In this document: positions 32,816-46,620 of the stretch, piece after piece
Layout of the letters: every line of letters starts with the position of its first letter
Position numbering within the stretch: the stretch's first letter is position 1
Assembly (NCBI GenBank): GCA_034769895.1
Contig: CM068368.1
Coordinates: 337,985,076 to 338,049,075, forward strand
From: Magicicada septendecula
Taxonomy: Eukaryota; Arthropoda; Insecta; Hemiptera; Cicadidae
Length of the DNA stretch: 64,000 bases
Direction of reading: 5' to 3'
Position numbers and translations under genes: made by a program
Notes under the pieces: model-generated
The model's database searches: none
Seen by the model: the letters and a program-made list of their open reading frames with translations, nothing else
What the model was told of the DNA's origin: nothing

Positions 32816-34064
32816 CGATGGTCATTCAAATATAAACTGGACTTTTTTTACACAGATTTATTGGTGACAGATAAAATTACAACAAAAAATATCTTATATT
32901 TCTATGTAGTTTCCTTCAACAGAATTACATTTTCTCCACCGGATAGGTAGCTTCTTGATCCCCTCATCAAAAAAGAAGACGGGCGCTCCAACAGCCAGTT
33001 GCACCGTCGTTGTTGAATTTTTTCCCTCCTAACGCTTCCTTCAGCACACCAAACATGTGAAAGTCACACAGAGATAAGTCTGGAATGTAAGGAGGGTGTT
33101 CAAGAGGTGTCCAGTGAATTGTGTTTGAGCTGCCTGTGTGGCCATGTGATATGTCATGGAGAAGTAGAACATCACAGATTGGTTGGTGGTGTCGTTTGTT
33201 GCGGTAAGCAGCCCTGACGTCATTCAGCAGCTGGCAGTAGTATGGCGCATTCACTGTCTTTCGATCGTGAAGGAAATCAATCAGCAACATTCCTCTTGAG
33301 TCCCAAAACACAGTTGCCAGAACTTTCCCTGCTGACAGGTGAGTGTTGGCCTTGACTGGCACCCCTCTCCTCTTTTCTGCCACTCCATACTCGTCCTCTT
33401 GTTCTCCGGGTGTAGTGGTGGACCCACAATTCGGTCCACGCCTCTCCTTCTTCCTCAAAGCGATTCAGAAGCTGCCGACAGATGTATTTTCGGACATTTC
33501 TCTGTGCCTCAGTGAGAAGAGTTGGGATCCACCTCGCTGAACCTTTGCTGAATCCAAGCTCATCTGAAAGAATTGTGTGCACACTACCAACACTTATATT
33601 ACACTACCACCTCTGATGCAATTTCGGCAACAGTTATGCGGCGGTCACCTTCTACAAGGTCACGAACAGCCCGAGTGTTGTCAGCATTGATGCTGGACCG
33701 TGGACAACACTTGTGACTTGTGTTCTCCACTGCATCACAACCGCTTCAAAATTTTTTGGCCCACTCAAACACTTGTGTTCTTGACAGAGTAGCGTCTCCA
33801 AACTGTGCCTGGAGTCTGGTCAAAATCTCAGCTGATTTGACACCTTCATTGGCGAGAAATCAGATAATTACCCGTTGCACAACAGATGAAGGTACTTCGT
33901 GCTCAGACATTGTGCTGCTGATGCAGGAACACATTCTGCAGGCGTGGCTGGGCGTTCCCTCACCTCCACACATCCCCACCTAACTACCTCAAGGGCCTCA
34001 CCTCACTCACTCCTCTTCCTAAGTCCACACGTAAAACATCCGGTTCATATTTGAATGACCCTCG
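32816..34064 (-). mobile_element. full-length mariner transposon
   Basis: TIRs begin CGATGGTCATTCAAATATAA on the left; the right end, read inverted, is CGAGGGTCATTCAAATATGA. Both are flanked by TA (32814-32815 and 34065-34066), the mariner target. Length 1249 bp, close to the 1.3 kb usual for the family. Confidence 0.9.
32964..33910 (-). pseudogene. mariner transposase, frameshifted
   Basis: From MSEHEVPSSVVQRV at 33910, an HTH region (FLANEGVKSAEI, TRTQVFEWAKKF-like) leads to RITVAEIASE. Then a frame at 33582-33277 gives ELGFSKGSARWIPTLLTEAQ and WVHHYT. A third frame (33458-32967) gives AGKVLATVFWDSRGMLLIDF, HDRKTVNAPYYCQLL, a changed HDISHGHTG where HDNARPH is usual, and LEHPPYIPDLSLCDFHMFG with the third catalytic Asp. 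At least two frameshifts and the altered second catalytic motif make it inactive. Confidence 0.85.
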
Positions 34065-34066
34065 TA

Positions 34067-36100
34067 TAAATCTGATCCAGTTGGTGTTGAAGCAGTTTAC
34101 TACACAAAATGAATTGTTCACTGTTTGAATCATGGTTAACATTTCTGACTGAAATGTGTTGAGCTATAGTGAAAATGAAAATAGTCTACCATCACTTAGC
34201 TTTTCATGTATATGGCACTAGATATTTAAAGTGCAAATAATATTGTTTGACAAAACCAATGATATTTTCTTTTATAGAGCTATCACCTAACATCGATCTC
34301 ACTATTTTCTTGCAGGCAGTAAAATGACATCCTCAGCAATTATGTGTGACTGCATTTTTTCTGTACTATGTCAGAAATTTTATAACTGGCCACTTGTGCT
34401 TTTTCAGAAATAGTTGGTCTCCATACCATGGGTTTTGCTTGGTTTGCTTCCAGTGACAACATCGGCTAAAATAGTTCTTATCTTGTCCAGAGAAGTGACT
34501 ATGTTTGGTATTCAAATGTCTTTTCAGTTTCCTAAGGACCATGCATTTGTTGCTTAGTTTTCTCTATATACAACACATTCTGGTACAGGTTGGTTTTGAG
34601 GTCCTCTGAATGTAAATTTGTAATTTAATTAACTATCTTGGTACCTAGAGACTACAGACTACAGACTCGTTGCTTTCATGACACACTTGTGTTATGTTTT
34701 ATTTAATAATAAATAAACTTTATTTACGATTTTACACTTTCGGCTAGTGCAGCCACCATGTTGTCTATTGCCAACATAAAATATACTTACCGGGTCCAGG
34801 ATTCTAATTATACGAGCTGAAATAACAAGATGGTTGCTTTGAAATGATTTATTTCAAATCTACTTGTATTTATGTAAACTTATGTTTATTCATTATTTGG
34901 TTTTGCTGTTGCATATTAATTACAATGACAAAATTACTCCCTCCATCTCTTACACTGTTACTATTACAACATGAATACAGTACATTATTTATTTTAACAT
35001 CAACCTTTCTTCAAGATATTATTGCAAATTAACTTGTTAAACATTAAAACAGATGCTGAAAAATACTAACTACCTTCTTTTAACGTAAACCATTGCTTTT
35101 TTAGATATTAATTAGGTACCTCCACACACACACTCATGCAGTTCACACAGTACATTCTTTTTGTTATTTGATTCCCCTTTTTGAGCTCATATTTTTCTCT
35201 TTTAAGTATATTTTGTTATTTGATTCCCCTTTTTGAGCCCATATTTTTCTCTTTTAAGTATATGTAATTTATATGACAAGTTTTTATTATTTATAGAATT
35301 TGGATTTTATTTAATATTTGTCTGTTACTTATCTGACCATCCTCCAAAAGACTCGCCTTCTACCACGCACTAACTTATCGCCGAACTGTCATATTACTTA
35401 AATTTCTCCACTGTCTCTACTTGGTTGTTATAATACTGTTTTAGAGCAAAATATATCAAAATATTCACATATTTTACGTTGCAGTGTGATGCGGGCGAAA
35501 ACGGTACGCAGCCGGCGGAGAGCGGAACTGCCCACGTCCGCTTTGTGTTGATGTTAAAATCAGTGCTTAACTGACTGCTAAAGTAAGCTGTGTATGAGCG
35601 AGACCAAGTCTCCCGCATTGCTGCCAAGTAATACATTAGTGTGCCACAGGAACTCAACAATAAAGGATAGTGTACCATGAACAAAGAAAAAGGTTGAGAA
35701 CCTGTGCTTTAAACTTTATAACCTGCCCAATAAGAAATTTTTATTCGTGTTATGTTTTGGCAAGCAAGTATATTTATCTGATTGTGTTCAAAACAGTATT
35801 AGAAAAGTACTCTAGCGTTGGTCACCCTGCTGTACTTAACCACATAATCAGATGGAGGGCTATTGGAGAGAGCATATTCCTTAGTCTTTACTCTCAAGTG
35901 TTCTAGTGTACAGCGTACATGTCGTTTATTGCACATTAGGTCTTTCTGGTCTGTCTGCTTGTATGAATTTGACTTCTTTTCTTCAGAATAACAAAAGAAA
36001 AAAAGTTGTTTTGTTCCTTAAAAATAATTTGGAAATTATAAAGTCCTTAAACAAAACAATGAATCTGGTCATATTTTAGCTAATCAACACACATATAACA
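34067..36100. other. intron sequence, no gene recognised
   Basis: A+T-rich. Contains the 52-bp tandem duplication at 35159. A less A+T-rich patch near 35480-35640 has no ORF motif. Confidence 0.4.
35159..35262. repeat. 52-bp tandem duplication
   Basis: Two copies, 35159-35210 and 35211-35262, differ by one base (GAGCTC versus GAGCCC). This is a recent local duplication. Confidence 0.9.
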
Positions 36101-36119
36101 TCTGAATTTCAGATATCAA

Positions 36120-37510
36120 GAGGAATTCCTAGTCATTCGTACATTTGCAATCAATGAGGATGCAATTACATTGAGGATGTAAATGCACATCAAAAAATGA
36201 TTAAAAAAATAAAACAAGGGCATGGACAACGCTGTTTTTGCTGGTACCTACAGACAAAACCAGTCATCCAATATCTGGCCCTCTGTTGTATGTAAAAGCT
36301 TTGGATTTTAACCAAAAACTTGTCAGACATTCTGTTGTAGCAAGTGCTGGGAAGTTATGTAAGTTTAAAAACAAACTATAAAACCAACTTTGCCTCAAAG
36401 TTGAAGGTGAAAATATGACTGCAGGTGTCCTACTGTGGCTTTATGTGTCAACAAATTTGCAGAAATTCCTAAAGATGACAAGTATGATTTAGAACTCGTA
36501 TACAGTATGGACAAAACAGCCCTGTTTTGGAAACTGTACCATGTAATTCGTTAGCATCTAAATGAAAATTCAGCCCCAGAGTGTAAAGTGAGTAAGGACT
36601 GGGTCTCTCTGAAGGTGTGTGCTAATGCCAGTGGAACATGAAAAATCACAATGGTCCTAATTGATTAGTCAGAAAAAACTTGTTTCAAAAATACAAAAAT
36701 CTCTTAAATTTTCAAAACTCATAGAAAGGCACGGGAGAACGGCAAAGCGTTTATCAGTTGGTATGACAGCACTTTCACACCTGAAGTGAAAAAATTTTAC
36801 AAAAATGTTGGAAAAGAAAAAGGAAAGTGCTTTTGGTGACAGTGCATCAGCACTTCCTTCCCTGGAACTGCTGGAGTTAGGAAATTGAAGAAATGATTTA
36901 TTCACCATTGAATTCTTGCCACCTAACAACATCCATCCTTCGGCTGATGGATCAAAGCATTATTGTAGCTTTAAAGAAACTTTACATAAAGCACCTTGTA
37001 CGTTGACTTCTCCCTACTGAAAACAATGATCCTGATAGAGTTATGACTTTTTTAAAAAGAATTTGAAAGACTTGGTACATGATTGTGGAGACTTGGGATT
37101 CAGTTGGGACTCGCAACTTACAATGAACTTGGAATAAATTGTTGAAGGAAGAAAAAAGATAAACAGTAGACAACATGGGTGACATAAAAGTATGCAACAT
37201 CTCAAAGTCAGTGGTTACTCAAAAAACCAAAGCTGAATGTGATGACAATTTAAATGATGGGGATGAAGATATGGTTCAGGACGTGTTGAAAGAAGACAAC
37301 GAAAAAACCGAAGTGAAGAGGAACAACCTGACACTACTGGACAAAACCCCGGACTATCTCATGTGGTAGCCCTTGAGAGATAGCATTTAAATGGTTTGAA
37401 AGGCAGAAGGCATCCAACAGCATCCAGTTGTTGCAGCTCAAGCAGATTTGTAATTTAGTGGTGACAGAATGGCATTGTTTGCACCAAATGACAGTTGATA
37501 ATTTTTTGCA
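36120..37510 (+). pseudogene. pogo/Tigger (jerky-like) transposase relic
   Basis: Translating through stops gives family landmarks in order: a CENP-B-type HTH segment (SGPLLYVKALDFNQKL at about 36276), YDLELVYSMDKTALFWKL (about 36484) in the place of the YNADETGL motif, SAPECKVSKD, VCANASGT, then HPSADGSKHY (about 36943), and an acidic C-terminal part (DDNLNDGDEDMVQDVLKED, about 37231). The first catalytic Asp region reads MDKT instead of ADET. There are many stops and shifts, so it is long dead. Confidence 0.7.
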
Positions 37511-38396
<886 letters not shown>

Positions 38397-38699
38397 ATCA
38401 GCGTCGTTATCACCATGCCGACAGTATGCATCAGAAGGTATGAAAGTAGAAGAGAGCAGTAATAACGGAAGTGGGGGTGGTAAGAAAAGGTTTTCTTCAT
38501 TTGTAAAACTACAAGTGGGTGGAGGATTGCCTCCATCGGGTGCACCACACAGTCCAGAACCACCACCACGACATAATAGAGGATCCCCACTCTTAATGCG
38601 TCGACATCAAGCCTACCTCGAGTCTGTTTCACCATCAACTTCACCTTCCCCAACGAGGAGAGTCTTTCCTGAATCTAGTTCACCGTCACTTCCAAGGAG
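38397..38699 (+). CDS. host gene exon B, Ser/Pro-rich
   Basis: 303 bp between acceptor GTGTGCAG and donor GTAACA. Both ends split a codon after the second base, like exon A, so each exon could be skipped without changing frame. It encodes SASLSPCRQYASEGMKVEES, a Gly-rich linker (NNGSGGGKKRFSSFVKLQV), PHSPEPPPRHNRGSP, then SVSPSTSPSPTRRVFPESSS. Many SP/TP sites suggest a phosphorylated disordered tail. The protein family is not recognised. Confidence 0.75.
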
Positions 38700-38701
38700 G
38701 T

Positions 38702-39074
38702 AACAATGGTTTGGGTTGTAATATTTAAAACATTATGATTATTTAAATTCTTTATGATAATTCTTCTTTCATCACTGCTACCTTGCAACAAATGTACTTT
38801 AAACACTTTAAACCAACTGTTTTCATTGTTGGTTTTCTTTTGTCTAACATTCTTATGGCTGACAGCAACAGTGATCTGAATATATGCCCTTACCTCTTGG
38901 TATACTCATACCTCCTAGTCTACAAATTTATGATAATTATATTAAGAATTTATAAAATGAAATTTCATGAGACGAATTAACCTATAATTGTGAAACATGG
39001 ATTTAAATGATATTCTAAAGATTTAAAATGAACAAAAAAATTCTTATTTAGTGTTTATAGAAAACTGTAGTTTA
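38702..39074 (+). other. intron between exons B and C, first part
   Basis: A+T-rich intron sequence from donor GTAACA up to the deleted mariner at 39075. Confidence 0.6.
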
Positions 39075-39682
39075 AGGGCAATTTGTAAAGTTTGCAGCCT
39101 GATAACGAAAGACTTACCTTCTCTTTCTAGAATCGTTTTTATTTTTCAACATACATAGTCTTCAATACTCTTAGTCCAGCTATGCTCCAGCACTTTTACC
39201 CCGTTGAGGAAGTCCTCTGAGATGCCCAGTGTTAGCAGCAGCAATTTCAAACACTTTAAATGGCGGTCAGTGATCTTCCAAACAATATCGTGCACTTTAT
39301 TGATGATATCTGGTGTAGTGGCACTTTTCGGACGCCCAGTATGCGGATCATGTTCCAAACTTGCATGACTATGTTTAAATACAGCAGCCCATTTTTTCAC
39401 TGTATTAAATGAAGGTCCAGCATCACCCAACATATTCTTCATCTCATTAAAAATTTCTGTTGGTGTTAAACCTTGCTTAACAAAAAATTGATCACTGCAC
39501 GATGTTCAGTTTTCTCCATTTTCAGTGTTGCTGTGAGATAACTTATTTATACAGTCGTTTCTCCGCAACATTGACTTGACACTCCACAGCTGTTCATGAA
39601 CATGGCACCACGATGTGGTAAAAAACAGAAACGCCACACATTCTTTTCTATGGTAGGCCGCGAACTTTTCAAATCGCCCTCC
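39075..39682 (-). mobile_element. internally deleted mariner
   Basis: Right TIR (39652-39682, inverted reading GGAGGGCGATTTGAAAAGTT) matches a decayed left TIR (AGGGCAATTTGTAAAGTTTG from 39075). The - strand frame 39442-39146 fuses an N-terminal HTH (FNTVKKWAAVFKH, SLEHDPHTGRPKSATT, DIINKVHDIV) directly to the transposase C-terminus (GVKVLEHSWTKSIEDYV). The whole catalytic core is missing. Such deletion derivatives can move only with help. Confidence 0.8.
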
Positions 39683-40322
39683 TATTTATTTATGAGATGT
39701 CCTAATATAAGCTGGTACATTTATTCAACTAGCAACTTGTGAATTCTATATTCATAATGTATAGTATTTGAAGTGATGTGTTTGCAGAATGTAATGTACA
39801 TGCAGATAGTGTTATTTCACTTTTTGTTTAACTCGTTTTATATAATTGAGGAATCATCACATAGACATATTATTATAGATATATTGAGCATATTTATTTC
39901 TTCATTTGTTGGAGTACTTTTCCAATAATGTGTGAAGTAGATTTCAAAGTTTCATTATGTTAATCCTTTCTAACTGTTCTACAATTCAGAAAACACTTCA
40001 GAAAATTTAAAAGTAATCTTTGTATTTATAGAAACTCATTGTAGAACATGCAGCCAAGTTATGCAGCTATTTACTGGTGTATAAACTGTATTCCTATGTT
40101 TATCACTGAATATTCTTTACATGTTTTATGTATTTTATTAAATTATTTATGTGAACAAGACTTAAAGTGTTGTAATAATAGCACAAGTATATAATTGTCT
40201 GCTTGTAATTTGACAGGTAATGTTACCTTTGATAGAAGCTACAGAATGAAATGAAAATGCATAAAATATCTTTGGACTTTTTAGTGTTAAATTGCATAAT
40301 ATGAATATTGATTAATGCACAG
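39683..40322 (+). other. intron between exons B and C, second part
   Basis: A+T-rich, ends at acceptor TTAATGCACAG. Confidence 0.6.
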
Positions 40323-40485
40323 GTATGTGTCACCATCACCACCTCAGCCACCACCACGAAGACTTTCAGAATGTAGTTCTGTACCCGGTTCTCCTCAGCA
40401 CACACAACGCAGACCAGCTCGTTTCCACTACACACCTGAACCCCAACGAAAAGTTTGGGCAACATCAGATCTACATGACCTATAG
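40323..40485 (+). CDS. host gene last coding exon
   Basis: After acceptor AATGCACAG, the first base completes AGG (Arg) with the two bases left by exon B. The frame reads YVSPSPPQPPPRRLSECSSV, PGSPQHTQRRPARFHYTPEP, QRKVWATSDLHDL and stops at TAG (40483-40485). PPQPPPRR is a likely SH3-type ligand and RRLS a basophilic kinase site, such as PKA (inference). The short C-terminal LHDL could be a docking tail. Together with exons A and B this gives about 220 residues of disordered C-terminus. The catalytic or structural part of the protein lies outside the window. Confidence 0.75.
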
Positions 40486-42249
40486 TACAGAGTGTTTACT
40501 TGAAGTACTATATACGTGTGTATGTGAGTGTATGAAGCAAAATAGCATTTGTTCTTTATATACTTGTTCTTTCTTTCTTAATGTATTGTTTCCAAAATCA
40601 GATCAAAAATTGGAAAGAATATTGTTAAGATTAAAGTTCATATACACATGAAAACCAAACAACACTAGTCAACGCTCATCGCTTTGAGGTTTGTTTAAAC
40701 AATTTTGTATTTATAATTTTCATGATTAACTTTTTATATAAATTGCCATATAAAAATTAAATAATGATGATAATAATGGTAATAGAAATTCCAGTCACAA
40801 TAAGAATAATATTAATAATAAATCAGATATTAAATGATTCTGTTGAACCTTAACCATAAACTTCATGACTCATAAAAAGCCTATTATGGATGTTTACATA
40901 GAAAATGTATATGTAGCATAAATTTTATTTTTTATTAATACCAAAAGTCGGAAAAATTTCTTTGAATATTGATAACAGAATATTTTTATAATTGTGTTTC
41001 ATGTATGTGTTTTAGAAAAATATAGGGAGGGACAGTAATTTTCTCTATACACATAGGCTGTAGCACACAAAACAAAATAATTTTTGGACACTTTAATAAT
41101 TTAGAGTTGTGAAGATAAGAATGATCAGAAATATTGCACTTCTTGGTTTGTTAAGGGGGTTTTAAATAATTGTATTCTTTTCCAACCATTAACTACCACA
41201 GTAAGAAAAACACTTATTTTGTCATTCGTTAGATACCAGTTATTTAACACAAAATTTACTTTATTTGAAGTTAAAATTTTTTTAGTAAGTGAATGTAGAA
41301 AAATATTTTTTAAACATATATGTCAAGCTGTTTATTTTTGCAGTGGTTAATGAGAATTCATGAAAAACTAGTACAGAAATGTCTCCACTCTAGTCTTTGT
41401 AGAATTTCTTTTAGTTTGATTACACAAATATATTTGTTTTTAATAAACAAAGAAGGGTAATTTGTGTAAATTTCGTAATGTAAATACTTATAATAATAAT
41501 GATAATGAATGTATTTTAATTAAACATTTGTATATAATTTAATCAGGTGAATTTATTTGAATCCTGTTGTTTTATTTATTTGAGTTATTGATTACATGTT
41601 CTAGGTTTTTAAAATATCTAATTATATAATTAAAATTTTTAAGAGATTGTTAAATTAAAATGTTTGTTTTTCTGTCACGCCTTATATGAATTTACTGTTT
41701 TATACAGACAATACAGCTGTGTAATAATAACACTTTTTTGTTGACAATCACATTTTGTTGATATAATTGGTAGTATAAATGTTTTGCCCATTTTATGATT
41801 CGCAACTTCATTTTATGATTGGTAAAGTTCAGCTGAGCTTCTACCATTTAGGAGTCCACATGTTACAGTGGATGAAATGTTTGTTATCAACAGTGATATC
41901 ATAAAACATGGTAGCCAACTGAAAAAGTGTTGTCTTTAAAAGGCAAGCAGTTTATAGTTGTATCCTGTAAGGTATGTTAAAAGGGATTTAACAGTTATGT
42001 ACTTCTATGTAGAAAAATTGTACTATACATTACACTATATTCTAAAATTTTTGTATGAAGATGTTGATATCAGATATACATCAGACTGCTATATGTTAGA
42101 TATAGCATATATGTAAATCATGCTGATATATTACTGTAACACTAACCAGATCAACTTATTAACAAATCATCATTACAAATTTTACATTAACAAAAATCAC
42201 CTACATAATTTTGTTGTTATTAGGCCTGTTTAATTTTGACCAAATATAG

Positions 42250-43150
42250 AAACATATTCTTTAGATAATAAACAACTACAAGCACTATGGAGACAATCAG
42301 CACAAATTAATGATGTTAGTAAATGCAAAATTCTCTTCATTGGTTTCAAGACTGTGTATGACACAGTAGTAAGGCGTACACTTATATGGTAATGGTAGAA
42401 ATAAGTTAACAGCAACAGAGTCTTCATAAGTTAATTGTTAATTATGATCATGAAATCAAGGTGCAGAAAGCTTTTTCTACCATGGGAAAGAGGTGCAAAC
42501 CTTTTTCCATGACAGGACAAAAGTGGTGATGGCACCTCTGACTAACTAAATGTTGGTCTCCCACAAACCTCTCTGTAACTCGGCATTATTTTTTTACAGA
42601 TGCTGCTGAAAAATACCAATATGTCCTATATTTATACATATTCTTGCCTATGCAGATGATGTCTTTATTGTTAGGTTACTATAGTGGGTTAAATAAGTCT
42701 TTCAGAAACTAGACAAATGGGTATGCAAATATTTTTTGGGCTGCATGTAAGTGAATAAAAGACTCATTTTCTTCTCTTGAAATGAAGAGTAGGACCAGGA
42801 AGGTGCACCACCAGTAGTGATATGAGTTTGATGATTAATGTTTTCAGCCAGTTACGAGTTTTTAGTTCCTTCGCTATTATCAGTGAAGATCGTACTAAGA
42901 AGTAAGAAATGAAGTTAAGTAACAGCTACAAATAGAGCATAACATGTCTTTAATCTACAAGAGTAAATTTATTTAGTTGAACAACTAAGCTTAGAACTTG
43001 GCCAGTTATGACAATTGGCAACAAAACCTGTACCAATAACACAAGTGGCTATCAGGCCTACTATACATAAAGTTGGAAAAGAAAGTGGTCAGAAAATCTG
43101 TAAGGCCAGTGTGTGATAATCGTGTGTAGAGATTGGGATGTTGGTACCTT
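42250..43150 (+). pseudogene. LINE reverse-transcriptase relic
   Basis: Decayed but ordered phrases of a non-LTR RT: FIGFKTVYDTVVRRTLIW (about 42340) for the FIDFKKAYD motif, AYADDV (about 42652) for the catalytic YADD, QKLDKW (about 42700), and further on VVRKS-RPV (about 43087) for the KIVRKIYGP phrase of RTE-like LINEs. Stops and shifts throughout. Confidence 0.65.
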
Positions 43151-43384
43151 TGTTATGCTAACGGAAAATATGTTGATATGCTTTGTGCTGTTGTTTTTTT
43201 ATAGTATATGAAATTTGGTGGAGATAACAAGAAGTTAAATGCCTTGTCCATGATGGAATGAAATTTAGGAAGTGGCTGAAGGTCCCCCAGTGCTTGACAG
43301 CAAAAGTAAATGAAAAAGAAGAAAAAGACATTTTTAAGCTGAAATAAATTATAGGCAGACATTTTTGTTTTTAGATTGATACAG

Positions 43385-43600
43385 ATCAGTGATAGTAAAC
43401 TATTATTTACTATCGTTTTGGAGAGATGGATGAGTAATGAAGATTCTCGCATGTAAACTTTAGTGAACTTTGTTGATAACACCGTTGTTCTTTGATTGAA
43501 GCACATTGTTTTATTTCTGTTAATGCCAAAACTTTCGCCCATACTACATTGAGGCATCCTCAGTCAAGCCACTGAGAATTCCTCATCATAGTATGACTGA
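43385..43600 (-). mobile_element. possible solo PLE tail
   Basis: On the - strand ACTGAGGA, T, GCCT...GGGC, GAAA, GTTTTGGC resembles the hammerhead layout of the other PLE ends here. It has a short stem II and no clear UH site. No coding part. Confidence 0.35.
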
Positions 43601-45814
43601 ACTATTTGGTTTTTAGAGAAATATAACGATGAGTTTTAAACTGAGAAACGTTTTTATATCCCTATTACCTATTTTTATATACCAGATTACAGATCCCGTT
43701 TTAATAAATAATTGTAATGTAACAACCATAAGTAAAATTCTTTATATATAAAAGCTGCTAAATTTAATAATCTGCATATTGATTCCTGGTTTGTGGATGT
43801 CGTTATGTATTAAGTAAGGTCAGTTTTTTAAATGAGTTTTTAGGTTTCTGCTTTTGACACTAAAATAGATTTTAATTGATACATTATTACTGTTGACTTG
43901 ATCATGTAAATAGTTTTGCTTGTCACATAGAGTGAAGTTAGAACTTGAGCTTGAATCAGAAACTGATTTAATTTTAAGAGAAAAATAATTGTTTCTGTTT
44001 GCTTGAAATCATTTGAATCTTTTCAACACAGTCATTATCAGTAAAGTATATTTTTGTTATTAATGATTAGCATATTGTTAATGGTCTAGGTAAGATCTGT
44101 GTCAACAGTTCTCTTTTTACCGATGCATTTATTAAGTATTGTAACTGCATCCCCCACATACCTTGTAGATCGGTGCCATGGATTGAAACAATTCAGTTAT
44201 TCATACGTTCAGTTATTGTTAATGGTTAAATGTTACTGTATCATTATAACAATGCCTAATACAGTGTTTACCATCGTCACTGTAAGAGACAATATATATA
44301 TTGTAGGCCTTGTAACATATTATTACCATGAGTACAAAATTTATCTTGTGATTATTTCTGGAATGATTTTTCAACTATTAAATTTGGTTTAACTAAATTA
44401 AGAATTAATATAATGATCCATGTTTTCATAGAAATTGATTTTGATTTACAGTTGTGTGAGAACACAACTTTTGAGTATACTCAAGCCATTGAGTAAGCAA
44501 CATTTGATATACGTGGTGGGAGCAAAAGCATATATAAGAATCTCAGCCAATCACATTAGAGGAATTCATTCACATCACCATAGTAACAGCCTGTAACAGT
44601 ACTGTGTTGTGCCACGTTCTTACCCAGATAAACACGTGGTCAGTTTTGCAATGTCGCAGCAAAATGCCAAGTCACTTATTGAATGGCTCGAGAACAGCAC
44701 AAAATAGATTCATTTATACTTCAAAGGGTCATGGTACACTTATACATTCCTGTTTCTGCAGTGAATCTGATTTGTTTTCATGGAATGACATATGAATCAC
44801 AAATTGTCCCATAAACTGGGACAGATTCATACCATTAATTGCAATGGAGGTGCTACTTTTGATCTTGCCATCTACAAACTCCAGGAATTCATGCCCTGTA
44901 TCTTGGCACCTTCTCACTGTAGCAGATGCTGCAGAACCTTCAGCTGTACTTGTGGTCAGTTGGCTTTGAGCAGTAACTGAAGTCAATGACATGAATAAGT
45001 ACACCATATATTCAAAATTAAATAAAACCGAATTATTTAAAAATAAGATTTTTGAAAGTAACGGTGAATTATAAAAATTGGGTAACTGGTTCCTATTCAT
45101 ACAAACTGGAATCAGTTGTACGTGTCATGAAATTTTATAATTTTATTTGAACAAATTATGATAAAATTTTGTAGTGTCATTACACATAAAAAATATTGGT
45201 TTATATAGAACAAAACCAAAATAAATTAGAACTACAAAAGTTGAAATACTATGGTACAAACACTGGAAGTGACTGTGTACTTAAAACAGTGTGTTCCCTC
45301 AGGCTTTTGTTTGTCTGCTTAGTCTGTTTCACTGTGGCAAGATTCAAGCAGAAGGCATTTGTGCAATGTAATTGCACTAATGTAGCAGTGCTTTTTTAAA
45401 ACAATATGATTATACTATCGTTAAAACCATTTTACTGGGCCAGTTTAACTACAGTAATAAAAATGTGTTGTGTAACAGCAGCCTAAGACATTTTCATATT
45501 TAAAGATTTTTGAGTTGCACGTTTATTTTAAATGATTTAGTGTATTCTTTTTCAAGAAAATGTAGTAAATATTTTTGTGTGTCTTATATATTGGATAGTG
45601 TGAATAATAATAATAATAATTTTGCTTTCATTTTCTTTTCTTTTGTAATAGTAATTATAAATTACAGGAATGATTATTTTTTATTTAATAATAAATTTGT
45701 GTGCAATGCCCAATTTTAATTGTATAAATTACTTTGCACACCACTATTCATTTTTTGTGTATTATGAATGACTGATTTATGTTATCTTCATGTCATTCAT
45801 ATTATGAGGTATGT
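43601..45814. other. no gene recognised
   Basis: A+T-rich with short random frames. An open frame at 44729-45100 (-) and one at 44604-44795 (+) lack motifs. A TGTAAATA lies at 43905. Confidence 0.4.
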
Positions 45815-46620
45815 TTTTAAGTAAGATATTTTGAAATAAGAAAAGATATTAAAATGATTTATTGTAGCCAAAAAATCTACAGACATTCATTTTTTATCCA
45901 CATAATCACTACTGAGTTCCATGCACTTTTAATACCTTTTTAACAGCTGCTTTATTCCATTATTGTAAACGCCCACTGCTTGTGTCTTGAACTGGTCAGT
46001 AACGCTACTGTTCAGTTCATCATTGAACTACTGCAAACCAAGCCAGTTCTTTATAGGAAAGCTAGGTTTGATCTCCAGTGATGACGTGTTCAAACAGCCC
46101 AATCCCTTCTTGTTCAAAACTCTATAAAAAAGTTTAAGATGAAGCTAGGTGTTGCTGCTTGTGAGTATCATTTAACATTTATGGCATACAATTTTTTGTA
46201 ACCATGTTTCTCTGTCACAGTGTCATAAACTACTGAACGTGAAACGTTAGAAAATTTTAACAGACAATTCCGAAACAAATCGCCAATTTTCATGAATTTT
46301 CTCATTCATTCCTTCTACTAAACATCTGTAATCACTGTGTTACACTCATCATAAATTTTAATTTGTGCTTCCCAAAACAAATGACACAATTTTTTGACTA
46401 TCACTCATTATGTTTGGTCTTTAAACCTCACAGTAGGTGGAATTGTATATTGTAGTACTAATTATAAATTGGTCACGTATCTTTACACATGTGTATCTGA
46501 TGCTGTCAAAGTAGAGACAACAGTTTGAGTATTATGTCATATTACAACACAGGGCACATGCTATCCCACTCTTTTGCAACAGTTGGCAGTAATATCAAAA
46601 CAGATCTTACTTAAAAACCA
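45815..46620 (-). mobile_element. degraded mariner
   Basis: Left end ATGTTTTTAAGTAAGAT and right end (inverted) GTTTTTAAGTAAGATCTG form TIRs. On the - strand near 46020-45900 the phrase VTDQFKTQAVGVYNNGIKQL followed by KCMEL and DYVDKK matches the C-terminal end of a mariner transposase (Y-x-x-G-I-x-K-L...RYDKCL...NYVEK). The rest is unreadable. Confidence 0.65.

Noticed and set aside
33720..33983. + strand 87-codon frame
   Set aside because: Antisense of the mariner transposase N-terminus.
35159..35262. CRISPR-like direct repeat
   Set aside because: Only two adjacent copies with no spacer, in a eukaryotic intron; simple tandem duplication.
44604..45100. Opposing open frames as a gene pair
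   Set aside because: No motif, no splice support, and composition like the surrounding A+T-rich DNA.
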